From Phaffia rhodozyma (Eukaryota; Basidiomycota; Tremellomycetes; Cystofilobasidiales; Mrakiaceae), in assembly GCA_014706385.1 (NCBI GenBank), contig JACGZH010000005.1, positions 62,001 through 126,000 on the forward strand: a stretch of 64,000 bases of DNA, in the 5' to 3' direction. This document shows, one piece after another, positions 39,602-49,193 of this stretch (position 1 is the stretch's first letter; every line of letters starts with the position of its first letter). The notes below the pieces were generated by a model. It searched no databases. It saw only the letters and a program-made list of their open reading frames with translations, and was not told the DNA's origin. The position numbers and the translations under genes are program-made.

Positions 39602-39656
39602 GATCCCACGTGAAACACCTGCTCCGCGATCACGAAACATCCGACCACGTGGGATC
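39602..39656. promoter_or_regulatory. Inverted repeat of GATCCCACGTG
   Basis: GATCCCACGTG (39602-39612) and its exact reverse complement CACGTGGGATC (39646-39656) are separated by 33 bp, each with an E-box core. It lies 220-270 bp upstream of the ZNF706-like start. Likely a paired binding site; inference only. Confidence 0.5.
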
Positions 39657-40380
39657 AGAGCGGAAATTCTCGTCGGAGCCGAGCCTGGGGTCCCTTGTTG
39701 TTCACTTGGTTTCGTTCTAATTTGTTAGCTCGGCCGAAGGACCGGTCTGCATGATCATCCCCTGGGCTGGGCGAACGGAGAAACCCGTGGAGACTAGAGA
39801 CAGGGCACGCCAAGCGAGCACGTCCGGCGGACAAAGACAGAAAGCACACTAAACAGAAACAGTCAGCATCCAGAGGCGACGAATAGGGTGATTACCGGTC
39901 GGAACAAAGGCACGAAGCCGAGAGGGAAGATCAAATGAAACCGGGTGTGTCGAGGGGAGAGGAAGGGGTTGGCTTGGGGCCAAAGACATCGAGGGATTTA
40001 TGCTCGAGCCGAGCCGAAACGTGGCGAAGGCAATCGACCAGGAACGAAATAACTCAAACCTCGTGGACGCCCATGTTTGTCGTACCTTCTTTAAGGTTTC
40101 CGACGCGTTCAAACACGTGTACAGCGGCAGACGGCGGAGATTCTCCTTCCGCAGGCACAGCCACACTGCGCGCAGGCTGCCACGAGGCGCGCTCGCGTGG
40201 ATGTGACCGACCCAACATTCCGGCATCTTCTTGTGTCTTCTCTTTTTTTCTTCTGCCTGCTCTCTCCTCCGCGCGGGGGATGGCAGGTGGGCAGAAGGCC
40301 GGGGGAGGAGGCCGAAGAAGGAAAGCGTTTGATGAGTAAGAGAACTTTCGGATCCCACAGGGTGATAGGCCAACTGGGGG

Positions 40381-40450
40381 AGAGGAGAAGGAGGAGAAGG
40401 AGGAGAAGGAGGAGGAGGAGGAGGAGGAGGAGGAGGAGGAGGAGGAGGAA
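40381..40450 (+). repeat. GGA/GGAGAA polypurine tract
   Basis: About 70 bp of pure purine, moving from GGAGAAGGA units to (GGA)n. Mirror-symmetric polypurine of this length can form triplex (H-DNA). Confidence 0.9.
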
Positions 40451-41246
40451 TAAGGAGTAAGGATGGAGGGGGAGCGAGGCAGGCAGGCAGGCAGGGGCGA
40501 GGGGCGAGGGCAACCAGGAGCTGGGGTCATCTTCATCGGCAGGATGGGCAAAGGCAAAGGCAAGGCCGAGGAAATGCAAAGAGGGATGGAAAGATTGATC
40601 ATGTTGTTCATCGCCATCCACCATCAGCATTGTTGAAAGAGCATCGTCAAAAGCATTGTCAAGAACATCAAGAACAGCTGTCAACAAGATCAGTAAGCCT
40701 GCTCGCTATCCCTCCACCACCTGCGGGAAGAACAGACAAGCATGGGAGCAGCGGCAAGATTGAAAACACAAAATGCTAAAGGCAGAGGAGAGAAGAGCGC
40801 TCCATCATCGACCACACGGGAGATGATGAGGGGAGGGGGGGAACACAAAGGATTCTTCTTCTTGTTCTGTTCTCTCTCGCTCTCTCTATGTTGTGTCGAG
40901 TCGTATTGAGATCCCCTCTGGGATCTGAGTCTCGTCAGCCCCCCCCCCCCCAACACTTCGTCCTCATCCCCCCCTCCGGAGAGTTTTACTCGGAAGAATT
41001 CCTTCGGGCTTTTTTCTTTTCTTCTTCTTCTTCTTCTTCTTCTTCTTTCGCCTTCGTCCACATTCCATTTTCGTCCTTCTTCGAGAAACACTGATCCCCC
41101 ATCACTCATCTGTCGTCGTGCTTGTGTGTTGTCAGTAGCAGTAGCAGCAGTAGTAGCAGCAGCAGTAGCACCAGTAGCACCAGTAGTAGCAGCAGCAGCA
41201 GCACCAACTTCACCCACACACGCCACAACAAGAAACAATACAAATC

Positions 41247-41273
41247 ATGGCCTCAGACTCACAGGGCATCTTG
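41247..41273 (+). other. Possible alternative first coding exon of the HSF-type gene
   Basis: ATG in good context (aaatcATGGcc) starts MASDSQGIL and is followed at once by a perfect donor gtgagt. The exon is phase 0 and can splice in frame to the acceptor at 42080 that the 41809 exon also uses (giving ...GIL-CPLLAPYASF). If not spliced, it is a 37-codon uORF. Confidence 0.4.
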
Positions 41274-41808
41274 GTGAGTCGGCTTCCCTCGCTTCCGTTC
41301 CACCCCTCGACTCTTTCTCTCCCATTCGTCCGGCCGGATCTTCTGCAGTCGTCCGGGTAATTCCTCCGTCCGCTTCCCCTCGCCCCACCGCCGTGCAGAC
41401 ATCGCAGACAGATGGGCAGAGGGAAAGGACGCTGGGACGAAACAGGCGAGAGAATAGAAGAATGAATGAATGAATGAATGAACGAACGAAAGAAAACCCT
41501 CTCCCCATAACCTTTTTCTCTCTCTTCTCTTCTCGCTCTTCATCATCCGCTCTACACACATCGATTCCTCGTTCTTCTCTCTTGTTCTTTCTCCCTTTGC
41601 ACCTTGGCCCGTGGCCCGTCGTTCGATCTCCTTAGTGATCAATCTTGCAGAAGAATATACAGAGCTCGATCTCGACCAAACTTTCATCTTAATCCTTCCG
41701 ACCGCCAACATCTGTGCTTCGTTTCCTTCTCCTTCTCCTTCCTACCTATTGAACCCTAGCCGGACGATCCATCTTCTCCCCTTTCCTTCTCCTTCCTCTC
41801 GCTTTCCG

Positions 41809-44374
41809 ATGGCTGACACTGACAACTTTGACCCGGCCGCGTTCAACGCTCAGCTCTGTCCTTATACTTCCACCACTGTGAGTACCATCCTGTTTGTTCT
41901 CTTGTCCTCCTCTCCGAGGCTTTCCTATCCTATCTTTTTACTCTTTTTTTTCTTCTTTTCTTTTTAAACCTTCTTTCTGACCTCTCTTGTGTTTTTTTTT
42001 CTTTGGCCTTTCTTTCTTGTATTCTTCCTCCTCCCTTCCTCCTCTATTCTCATTCCCACTCACCACTCCTCCAAAAACAGTGCCCCTTGCTCGCGCCGTA
42101 CGCATCGTTCGACAACAACGGTTCAGCACAAACACCAGTCACTCCCTCCGCTTGCGCTACCGCCCATTTCACCCAACCGAGCGCCAACTCAAACCCTGAC
42201 TCAAACAGACAGTCTCAAAACCAGTCCCACCTCCAATCTCACCCTCAGCCCCACTCTCAGTCCCAGTCACACTCTCAGTCCCAGTCACACTCCCAGTCCC
42301 AGTCACACTCCCAATCTCAATCTCAATCCCAATCCCAATCCCAATCCCAATCCCACCCGCACTCCCAATCCCACCCGCACTCCCAATCCCACCCGCACTC
42401 CCAATCCCACCCGCACTCCCAATCCCACCCGCACTCCCAATCAGCCGACCAGTCTTACTACCCACCAAGCTACCACCACCAGCAGAGAGACGCAAACCCA
42501 ACACTCTACGACGGCTCCTACCAACCCTACTCACCAAACAACTCATCCCTCAACACAGCATCAGCTTCTCCTTACGGCCTTAAGGAAAGAGAAGATCGAT
42601 CACCCATGGTGCCCATACATTCCCTCGTGTCCTCCCACTCGGCCCTCTCCCAACAGAGACCGCCCCAGTGCAGGCCGAGCTATCCGTCCGTCGGACTGAT
42701 TCCTCCTTACTCACCCTACTCCAGGGACCAAACGAAACTGCAGACCACAGACTCAGAGTACGACTCGTACTCGAAATCCCCAGAGGATTCTCTCCTCCCC
42801 ACCATGGCCTCCACCCCGTACGCACCCTCGCCCACTCTCCAACCGATGCCCCCGGTTCCGTTCCTCCAACGCCCAAACTTTTCACACACCTCCAGCTCCT
42901 CCCAACATCGACACGGCAACAGCCAGCAGCAAGGCACCAACGGCCACACCCCCTCCTCCGCCCAACAGACCCCGATCTCGTTGCCCTCGCCTTCCGCCCT
43001 GTTTTCCAACCAGTCCTTCATCCCCGAAGATAGACCGAGCAACTCGAGATCGTCCAGTCGCACCGGTGCCCCACCCAGCTCGGTCGAACCGACCACCAGC
43101 CCGTACGGCTCGGCCGCCGCTTGCGACATGGAAGACCTCTTGTTCAGACGGTCAGACCAGACTGGACAGAGCGAAGACCGCAAGCCGTTCGCAGAGATCC
43201 ATCCGGACCCGGCACCCTATCAGCTCTCTTACGCACAGATCCCCTCTCACCAGCCAGTCTCGCCACCACAGACAGCAGATCACTCGACAGACCCTATCCC
43301 TCCTGCCTCTGGCACCAACGGCGAGCAGACTGCTTTCATCTCCAAGGTGAGCTTTCCCTTTCCTTTTGGTTTTCCTTTGCATAGTTCCTCCAGCTGACTC
43401 TTTCCTTCTTCTCTTCCTAGCTATGGCACCTGCTGAGCCATCCGGAATACGCGCGCTATCTCAAATGGAACCAGACCGGAGACGCCTTCATCCTCACAAA
43501 CTCCAACGAGTTTGCCATCAACGGTTTGTCATTGTTTCTTCGTCTTTGTCTTTCTTTCTTTCTTCTCCTTTTCTATCTAGTCATTCTTATCCCGTTCACT
43601 GAACGTTTCCGCGCAATCTCTCCCCTCCTCACAGTCCTTCCAAGGTTCTTCAGACACTCAAATGTCGCTAGTTTCATCAGGCAACTCAACCTGTATTCCT
43701 TCCAACGTGTATCCACCATCCGGCTCCTCGTTAGTCTTTTCTCTTCTCCTTGAATCCCCCCTCTCCTTCTATCTTGTTGTTAATCTCATCGACCAACCCT
43801 TTCACGCCCGGTGTTTCAAACAGGACATGGCCGACTCTTCCACCTCGACCTCGATCGTTCCCCACGCCCATTCCCACCATCACGACCCAAACAGACCTCA
43901 CCATCCTCACCCCCACTCCCACCACCGATCACTATCCACAGAAATAGACTCGGAGGATCATACGAGCCATTCAGACGGGTCCCCACCTTCCACCACTTCT
44001 GGTCTCAGTGGAGATAGTACCATCGCCGCGTCCGGTAGGTTTACCTCACCCTATGTGCCTCTCGTTCACTGCTCTCTAGAACGCATCAGCTGACGTTGCT
44101 TCTTACTTCTTTCACCTCTCTCACCTCTCTCACCTCTCTCACCTCTCTCTCCCTCCCAGGCTTCACCCATCCTCATTTCAAAAGAGATCATCCGGAGCTT
44201 CTCAAATTTCTCAAACCGAGAGGCTCAAGCAAAAAAGTCCAGTCAAAGAAGCAGGCGCACACCGTCGGCGGAAACGGACCCAGACGAGCCGGCGGACCGG
44301 GCGGAAACAAAAAGGTCGACAGAGCCGGTCCAGTCGGGGCTACCCTGGCCGGTGGACCAGGCAGGAAACGTTGA
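41809..44374 (+). CDS. HSF-type DNA-binding transcription factor
   Basis: The winged-helix HSF domain lies near the C-terminus, starting at about residue 440: TAFISKLWHLLSHPEYARYL, KWNQTGDAFILTNSNEFAIN, VLPRFFRHSNVASFIRQLNL, YSFQR, then after an insert FTHPHFKRDHPELLKFLKPR. Six exons give 645 residues from MADTDNFDPAAFNA. The first 440 residues are disordered, with Ser/Gln/His repeats (HSQSQS and SHPHSQ, 42240-42445) and Pro/Ser-rich stretches. Exon 5 (43824-44034) inserts about 70 residues, with HSHHHDPNRPHHPHPHSHH, into the wing between QLNLYSFQR and FTHPHF; most HSFs have a short wing. There is no clear HR-A/B coiled coil after the domain, and the tail is Gly/Arg/Lys-rich. It is more like Sfl1/Mga1-type regulators than heat-shock Hsf1. 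Intron phases keep one frame throughout. Confidence 0.85.
42240..42445 (+). repeat. In-frame coding repeats (SHSQSQ and SHPHSQ)
   Basis: Two adjacent arrays inside the HSF-type gene: an 18-nt unit coding His-Ser-Gln-Ser-Gln-Ser (42252-42320), then TCCCAATC hexamers, then 18-nt units of CCCACCCGCACTCCCAAT coding Ser-His-Pro-His-Ser-Gln, about five to six copies. All are multiples of three, so length changes keep the frame. Confidence 0.85.
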
Positions 44375-45632
44375 TCGATTTTCGTGTCCTCTTTCGTTTT
44401 TCTTTCCTTCTTTCTTTTCTTTTTTCTTGATCGATTGGCTTCTTCCTCCTCTCATACTTTCTCTCTCTCTCTCTCTCGTTGTCTCATTCGCGCTCTCTCT
44501 CTCTCTCTCACCCATAGACTAAATACTGTATCATTTCTCTTGTCTTTTGTCTTTGACCTTCTCTAATTTTTCCTTCTCGTTCTGTCTCTGTTAGTGTTCT
44601 TATCACCCCATCCCACCCTGGCCAGCATCAGATCATTTCGTTCGATCTCTGATCTCTTTTTTCTTTTCTTTTCTTTTCTTTTCTTCTCGGCTTTCTTTTT
44701 TTTTTCCAAGGCTGTTTCATTCTTTCAGATATCTTGTTTTCCTTATCTCTTCCGATCCCTCTTCTCTTGCCTCTTTCTTGGTTCGTGTGGTGTCTGATCT
44801 CTGATCTCTGATCTCTAATCTCTAGGCCTCCTCCAACCCATCCAGCTCTACTCGACCCCTAGCTCTATTTCCATCGTTTTATATGCTTCCGTTTCTTTAT
44901 CTTTATTTCTAATATCTTGACTCTACCCTTTAGCGTATAGGAAGAACCATAACGATATCCAATCTGAAACAAAGGCGAAAAAAAAGAGAGGAAGAAAAGA
45001 AAAGAAAAGAAAAAAAAAGCCCTTCCCCCTCGTTTCCACTTTGATGATTTTTTTTTAAATTTAAATCCTTTCCTATTCTCTGCCCATCTCTTATCCATAC
45101 TTCTTTTTCTCTCCCTTCCTTCCTTACGGTTATCAGTTGTCTATAGGATTATTAGAGTGTAAATATATGTGTCTTCCTTCATTCTCCCTCTGCCCTCTTC
45201 CCAGGTTTGCTTGTGCTTGTGCGTGTGTGTATGTACGCCCGTGTAACGTGGGAAGGCGTCAGTCAGAGAACGAGCGGACTGAACGGATCAGTCCGGGGTA
45301 AGCGGGCACGTTGTTTCTTTTCCTTAGCGAAAGGGGGAGAATGCAACCCGACCGTTGACAAGAGAGCCAAAGCGAAAAGAGAAGATGAAGGCAAAGGCAA
45401 ATGCAAAGAGCGTATGACGTTTTCCCGCTCCTGTGACCTTGGTTTGGCTTACCGGAAAGATGACGGACGAGCGAGAAATACATGAGATTATATTAGAAGA
45501 CAAACAGACAGACAAATAGATTGGAAAAAGAGTGTATCGACCGAAGCTTGGGCTTTGATCAGGCTGTCATAGTCTATATCATTTCACGCTCCCGACCCCG
45601 ACCGCGGTCCTGGCTACACGATCTATCGACAT
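44375..45632. other. Convergent intergenic region, pyrimidine-rich
   Basis: About 1.26 kb between tail-to-tail genes. It holds CT dinucleotide runs (44457-44476, 44494-44509), TTTTC repeats (44660-44685), a short GATCTCT tandem array (44794-44824) and mixed A/T runs. I see no gene; open frames are low-complexity. Confidence 0.4.
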
Positions 45633-47240
45633 CTAAAGCTCTTTCTTGAGCTCCGGGACCGAACCAGACGGAGGAGCCGAAGCGAGGTAGCCCTCGAGTT
45701 TCTTCCAGGCATAATCCGTGGCGTGCTCGACGGGTTCGTCAAACAAGTACGGGAGCAGCGGGACGACCGCCAGACCTAGTTTCGTATTCAGTTTCCCCCC
45801 CACGATTCACCCGCCAGCCCGATCAATCCCGTCGTAAACAAAACTCATTCAGCCTTCCGGCCTCACGAGAAAGAAGAAAGAAAAGAGAAAAGCGAGAACA
45901 GATGGACGAACCGGTGAGAGTAGGTCCCCAGGTCTTCAACCTCGGGTTCTTCACGTTCACAAACAGCCGGCCGCTCTGCTTGACGACGGTATGGATGGTG
46001 AAAGCCGGAAGTGCCATCGAAGCCACTCCTTGGAACACCGCTCGTTTCGAAGCGACTGAGAGGATCGAGAGAAAACGGTTGCATTTCCAAAGGAGAAAAG
46101 ATAAAGGGAAAGCAAGTACAAAGACAAGAACGTCGGGGTATGTTGGTGTCAGCCCGTAGTGGGTACTAGGATTAGCGAACTGGCTCAAACGGACGTACGA
46201 AGGGATAGCCGGGTAGTCTCTGAAAAGTTGGCGGCCTCGAGCGCGTTAGGACCATGTTTCTTGGCTGCACACACAAAAAAGCAAAAGAAAAGACGTGTCA
46301 GATCGATAGCCATGAGTCGGCGCCCAGAAGCAAAATCACTAACCTTTGTAAGTCTCGTACGAGACATCTCCAATCAAATCTACATACAACCCGAACCCCG
46401 TTTGATTAGTCTTCTTGCTCATTCAAGTAACAGCCATCCTGACTATCACGTCGAAATCAAACGTACATGCCCAAGAGACACCGTACTAATCAAGCATAGA
46501 AGTCACACATACAAAACTTAGTCACGTGTACGACGCCAAGAAAAAGAGACAGAAAAAAAAAGGCAAGGGAGAAGCGTCACATACACCAGCGGTGACGACC
46601 CACGGAGGGACGACCGGTCGGAAAGACTCTCCTACATCACTTGTGTACGCGACATAACTAGATAAAATCGTTTTTTCCAAGATGCAAAACATAGACATAA
46701 AACCCCGGGTTAAGATGTCGAAAACAGCAGTCATGTAAGCATCAAGACAAACTTACCGGGTACCGGCTCTGAGCGCGGTTCGTAGTCGGTTTCCGTACGC
46801 TGAGGGACAAACAGCCCAAAAAGACATACATGTAAGTATGAACGAAATCTGTCATCAGATTTAACACAGTATCCTACCAGCATATCGGAGATCAGAGTCC
46901 GTAGTATCGAAACTATGGGCACACAGAAGGTGGTCAGACCAGGGTCCTCAGCACGTTTGTTTCACTTAGAGACTGGCCCTGTTCTACTGAGTGTGATGGA
47001 CGAACTCTTCCTTGACGAGGTCGTCGAGCTTTCCCTCTGCTGCCTTCTCTCCCTGCTGGATCTTTGCCTCTCCGGCCTTCTTGTAGTCCTCGGCGGCCTT
47101 GACGATCTTATCGGCTATGAGTTTGCCGGCGAAGAAACGCGGTTGGCCGGATGCGGAGGGAGGGAAAATATTGAGTAAGCGTTCGCGAAGGCTACAAATA
47201 AGTCTCAGTGCCCTAAGATGTACTGACTGTTGGTAGACAT
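45633..47240 (-). CDS. MTP18/MTFP1 family mitochondrial inner-membrane protein
   Basis: The animal homologue MTFP1 (MTP18) is an inner-membrane protein affecting fission and inner-membrane coupling. Conserved blocks after splicing: FDTTDSDLRYAAYGNRLRTA, LRAGTRYVAYTSDVGESFRP, VVPPWVVTAGYGVSWAYLIG, DVSYETYKAKKHGPNALEAA, KRAVFQGVASMALPAFTIHT and VVKQSGRLFVNVKNPRLKTW, ending GLAVVPLLPYLFDEPVEHAT and DYAWKKLEGYLASAPP. The order and the GFT/AFTIH motif match MTP18. The N-terminal exons are less sure: MSTN, an intron, then DKIVKAAEDYKKAGEAKIQQ and a donor gttcgt before the stop-containing read-through. About eight exons. E-box GTCACGTG at 46522-46527 lies in an intron. Confidence 0.82.
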
Positions 47241-47550
47241 GGTGAGCTAGGATGTGCGCTTGTATCAAATGGTTAAGAGACAGAGGAGGAAGAACGACGG
47301 CGGATACAACAGCAAGAAAGAGTGATGGTCGAAAGGAAAGAACGGAGGAGAGAGAAAAAGAACGATATCAACGGGCTGTAACCATGTTGGATGACGTCAG
47401 CGCCGGAAACGGCGATCACGCCCAGATGGTTACAATATTACATAAGCATAACCCTAACATCCGCCCTGAGTTCCTACTTCTTATTCCTACTAAGCATCGT
47501 CACCGCTGCTCTCACCTTCAACCTCGACCCCAACAACGGCTTGCCTCATC
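47241..47550. promoter_or_regulatory. Divergent promoter MTP18 / ALKBH7-like
   Basis: 310 bp shared by two predicted mitochondrial-protein genes. It contains a CRE-like GATGACGTCAGC (core 47393-47400) about 150 bp before each start. Confidence 0.4.
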
Positions 47551-49009
47551 ATGTCTTTGGGTCTCAGTCGTCAGATCCTTAGGCTGCCAGACCATCTAAG
47601 GCTGCCACACCTGGCAGCCAAGCTTCCATCAACTCTCGATTTTAGCCGTCATAATCCTCTCTTTGCGCTCTCCTCTCCATCATACCCCATTCCTCAAGGC
47701 TTCACGTTCTTTCCAGTATTCTACAACCCATTCGAACAACAGATCCTTTTGGAATCAGCTTTGATGAGGCTAGATCATATGGGAGGTATAAAACGAATCA
47801 ATGGCAAGAAAATCAAAAGATCTAAAGCTCAGATCGCCCAAGATAGAGAATCCCTTGGCCTACAGGGTTGGTTCCTCCCCACAGACGCCTACAACTTTGA
47901 GCAGGTGTGTTTCTTGATTAGAAATCAGATCGCAAGGACGTATTTGAGTCGATGTCTGACCAACCATGCAGAGTCACTTTGATAAAGTCATCCAGAGCTA
48001 TCGAGAGACTCTTGTATCAAACGGTCTTCCAGACTTACCGCAATCCCAGACATCCTTTGCCCCGACGCCGTCCGAGTTGATCAAACGACTACACTCCTTC
48101 TTCCCTGACCAGAGCCGTCGACTTACCACACACGCTCTTCATCTCAGTCCGACAGGCTCAATAGGTGGTCATGTCGACTCGGTGAATGCTATGGGCGACA
48201 TCATCGTCGGAGTCAGTCTCGGAGCGGATAGGGTGCTTCGATTGGAAAAAGAGGGCGAGCATGAACTGGGCGCACTCGATATCGTGCTCCCTAGCGGAAG
48301 TGTCTACATCCAATCGTTCGTTGTCTGTCTTTCTGAAACGCATCATCGTCGTCAACGCCACGAGAAGCTTACATATGTTTCGACATTGACGAATGAAATA
48401 CCATATCAGCGGAGAAGCGCGTTATAAATATAGACATTCTGTCTTGAATGTTCCCGAATTCAATGGTCAACTGCTTAGCCCAGGCCATAGAGTTAGCATC
48501 ATGATCCGGGATGAAAAGCCGTTTAACGAACAGGTCGGTGTTTTACATCTTTGCTTCCCTTACTTATCGCCTCGAGTTCCACTTTGAATGTCCTCTATTT
48601 GAGATTCTTAAATTCCTAATCCTGATCTTTAAAAACCCCTAAATGTCCAAGATAGAATTTACCCAGTGACCCGAATCCCACTCCCCCGCCTCCCGCTTCT
48701 TTGCCTACGTTCCATCCACCTACCGAGCTCGAACTGGCCGCTCGCTTACAAGCAGACACGGCACTCGCGCTCGAAAGAGCCAGAGCCCTCCAACCTACAT
48801 CCTTCGTTCCTCTATCGTCGGCGGATGAGATGATACTAGCCGGAGAAGATCCTAGTCTAGTAGAGAGCGCATTGGAGCAGCCGAAAAAGACGCTCGACAA
48901 GAGTTTACCGCTCTCCCAGCGGGCAAGAGAATGGAGGAATAGAAAGGGGGAAGAAAAGTTGCCTCAAGATCTGTTGAAGGCTGGCATGAGAGCTAGAAGA
49001 TGGAAGTAG
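47551..49009 (+). CDS. ALKBH7-like mitochondrial 2-oxoglutarate/Fe(II) dioxygenase with C-terminal extension
   Basis: In animals ALKBH7 is a mitochondrial matrix AlkB-family protein tied to programmed necrosis and metabolism. The N-terminus MSLGLSRQILRLPDHLRLPH is a good amphipathic presequence. The double-stranded beta-helix shows SIGGHVDSVNAMGDIIVGVS with iron ligands His185 and Asp187, then VLPSGSVYIQSGEARYKYRH with the distal His at 242, and HRVSIMIRDEKP with the probable 2OG-binding Arg. The His-to-His spacing resembles ALKBH7. After an intron near 48535-48650 the frame continues into NLPSDPNPTPPPPASLPTFH, a helical charged segment (ELELAARLQADTALALERAR) and a basic end (GMRARRWK), about 115 residues not present in animal ALKBH7. 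Four exons. Divergent from MTP18 and convergent with the NAPE-PLD-like gene. Confidence 0.83.
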
Positions 49010-49193
49010 CGTCCTTCGTTTCCTGCCATGGTGGGGATGCGTTTGACACTTCCAGTCTTCTCATTGATACCTGTTGTAAAACATTCTATGCTAATTACAA
49101 TCTATGAAACACAAAAAAGGGATGCTCCTCTGGTTCCTATTCAAAACAACAACGTCGCATCAGAAGTAAGAGTCTATGCTAAAGGCAAATAGA

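Larger units (their letters stand above)
39385..41808. promoter_or_regulatory. Long divergent regulatory region upstream of the HSF-type gene
   Basis: At 2.4 kb this is the longest intergenic stretch in the window. It holds three CACGTG E-boxes (39577-39582, 39607-39612, 39646-39651), the last two forming an 11-nt inverted repeat; a GGA purine tract (40381-40450); a C10 run (about 40940-40950); a TTC run (41021-41047); and an AGC/AGT-rich leader (41140-41212). A possible alternative first exon at 41247-41273 is listed separately. Long regulatory leaders suit a transcription-factor gene. Confidence 0.5.

Noticed and set aside
42169..42546. Minus-strand Gly-Ile-Gly-Ser-Ala-Gly repeat frame
   Set aside because: Antisense of the SHPHSQ coding repeats in the HSF-type gene, which has domain support on the plus strand.
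46984..47268. Possible separate 94-residue minus-strand gene ending HHTQ
   Set aside because: A donor inside it (gttcgt) joins in frame to the MTP18 exon beginning FDTTDSD, so it is better read as the MTP18 N-terminus.
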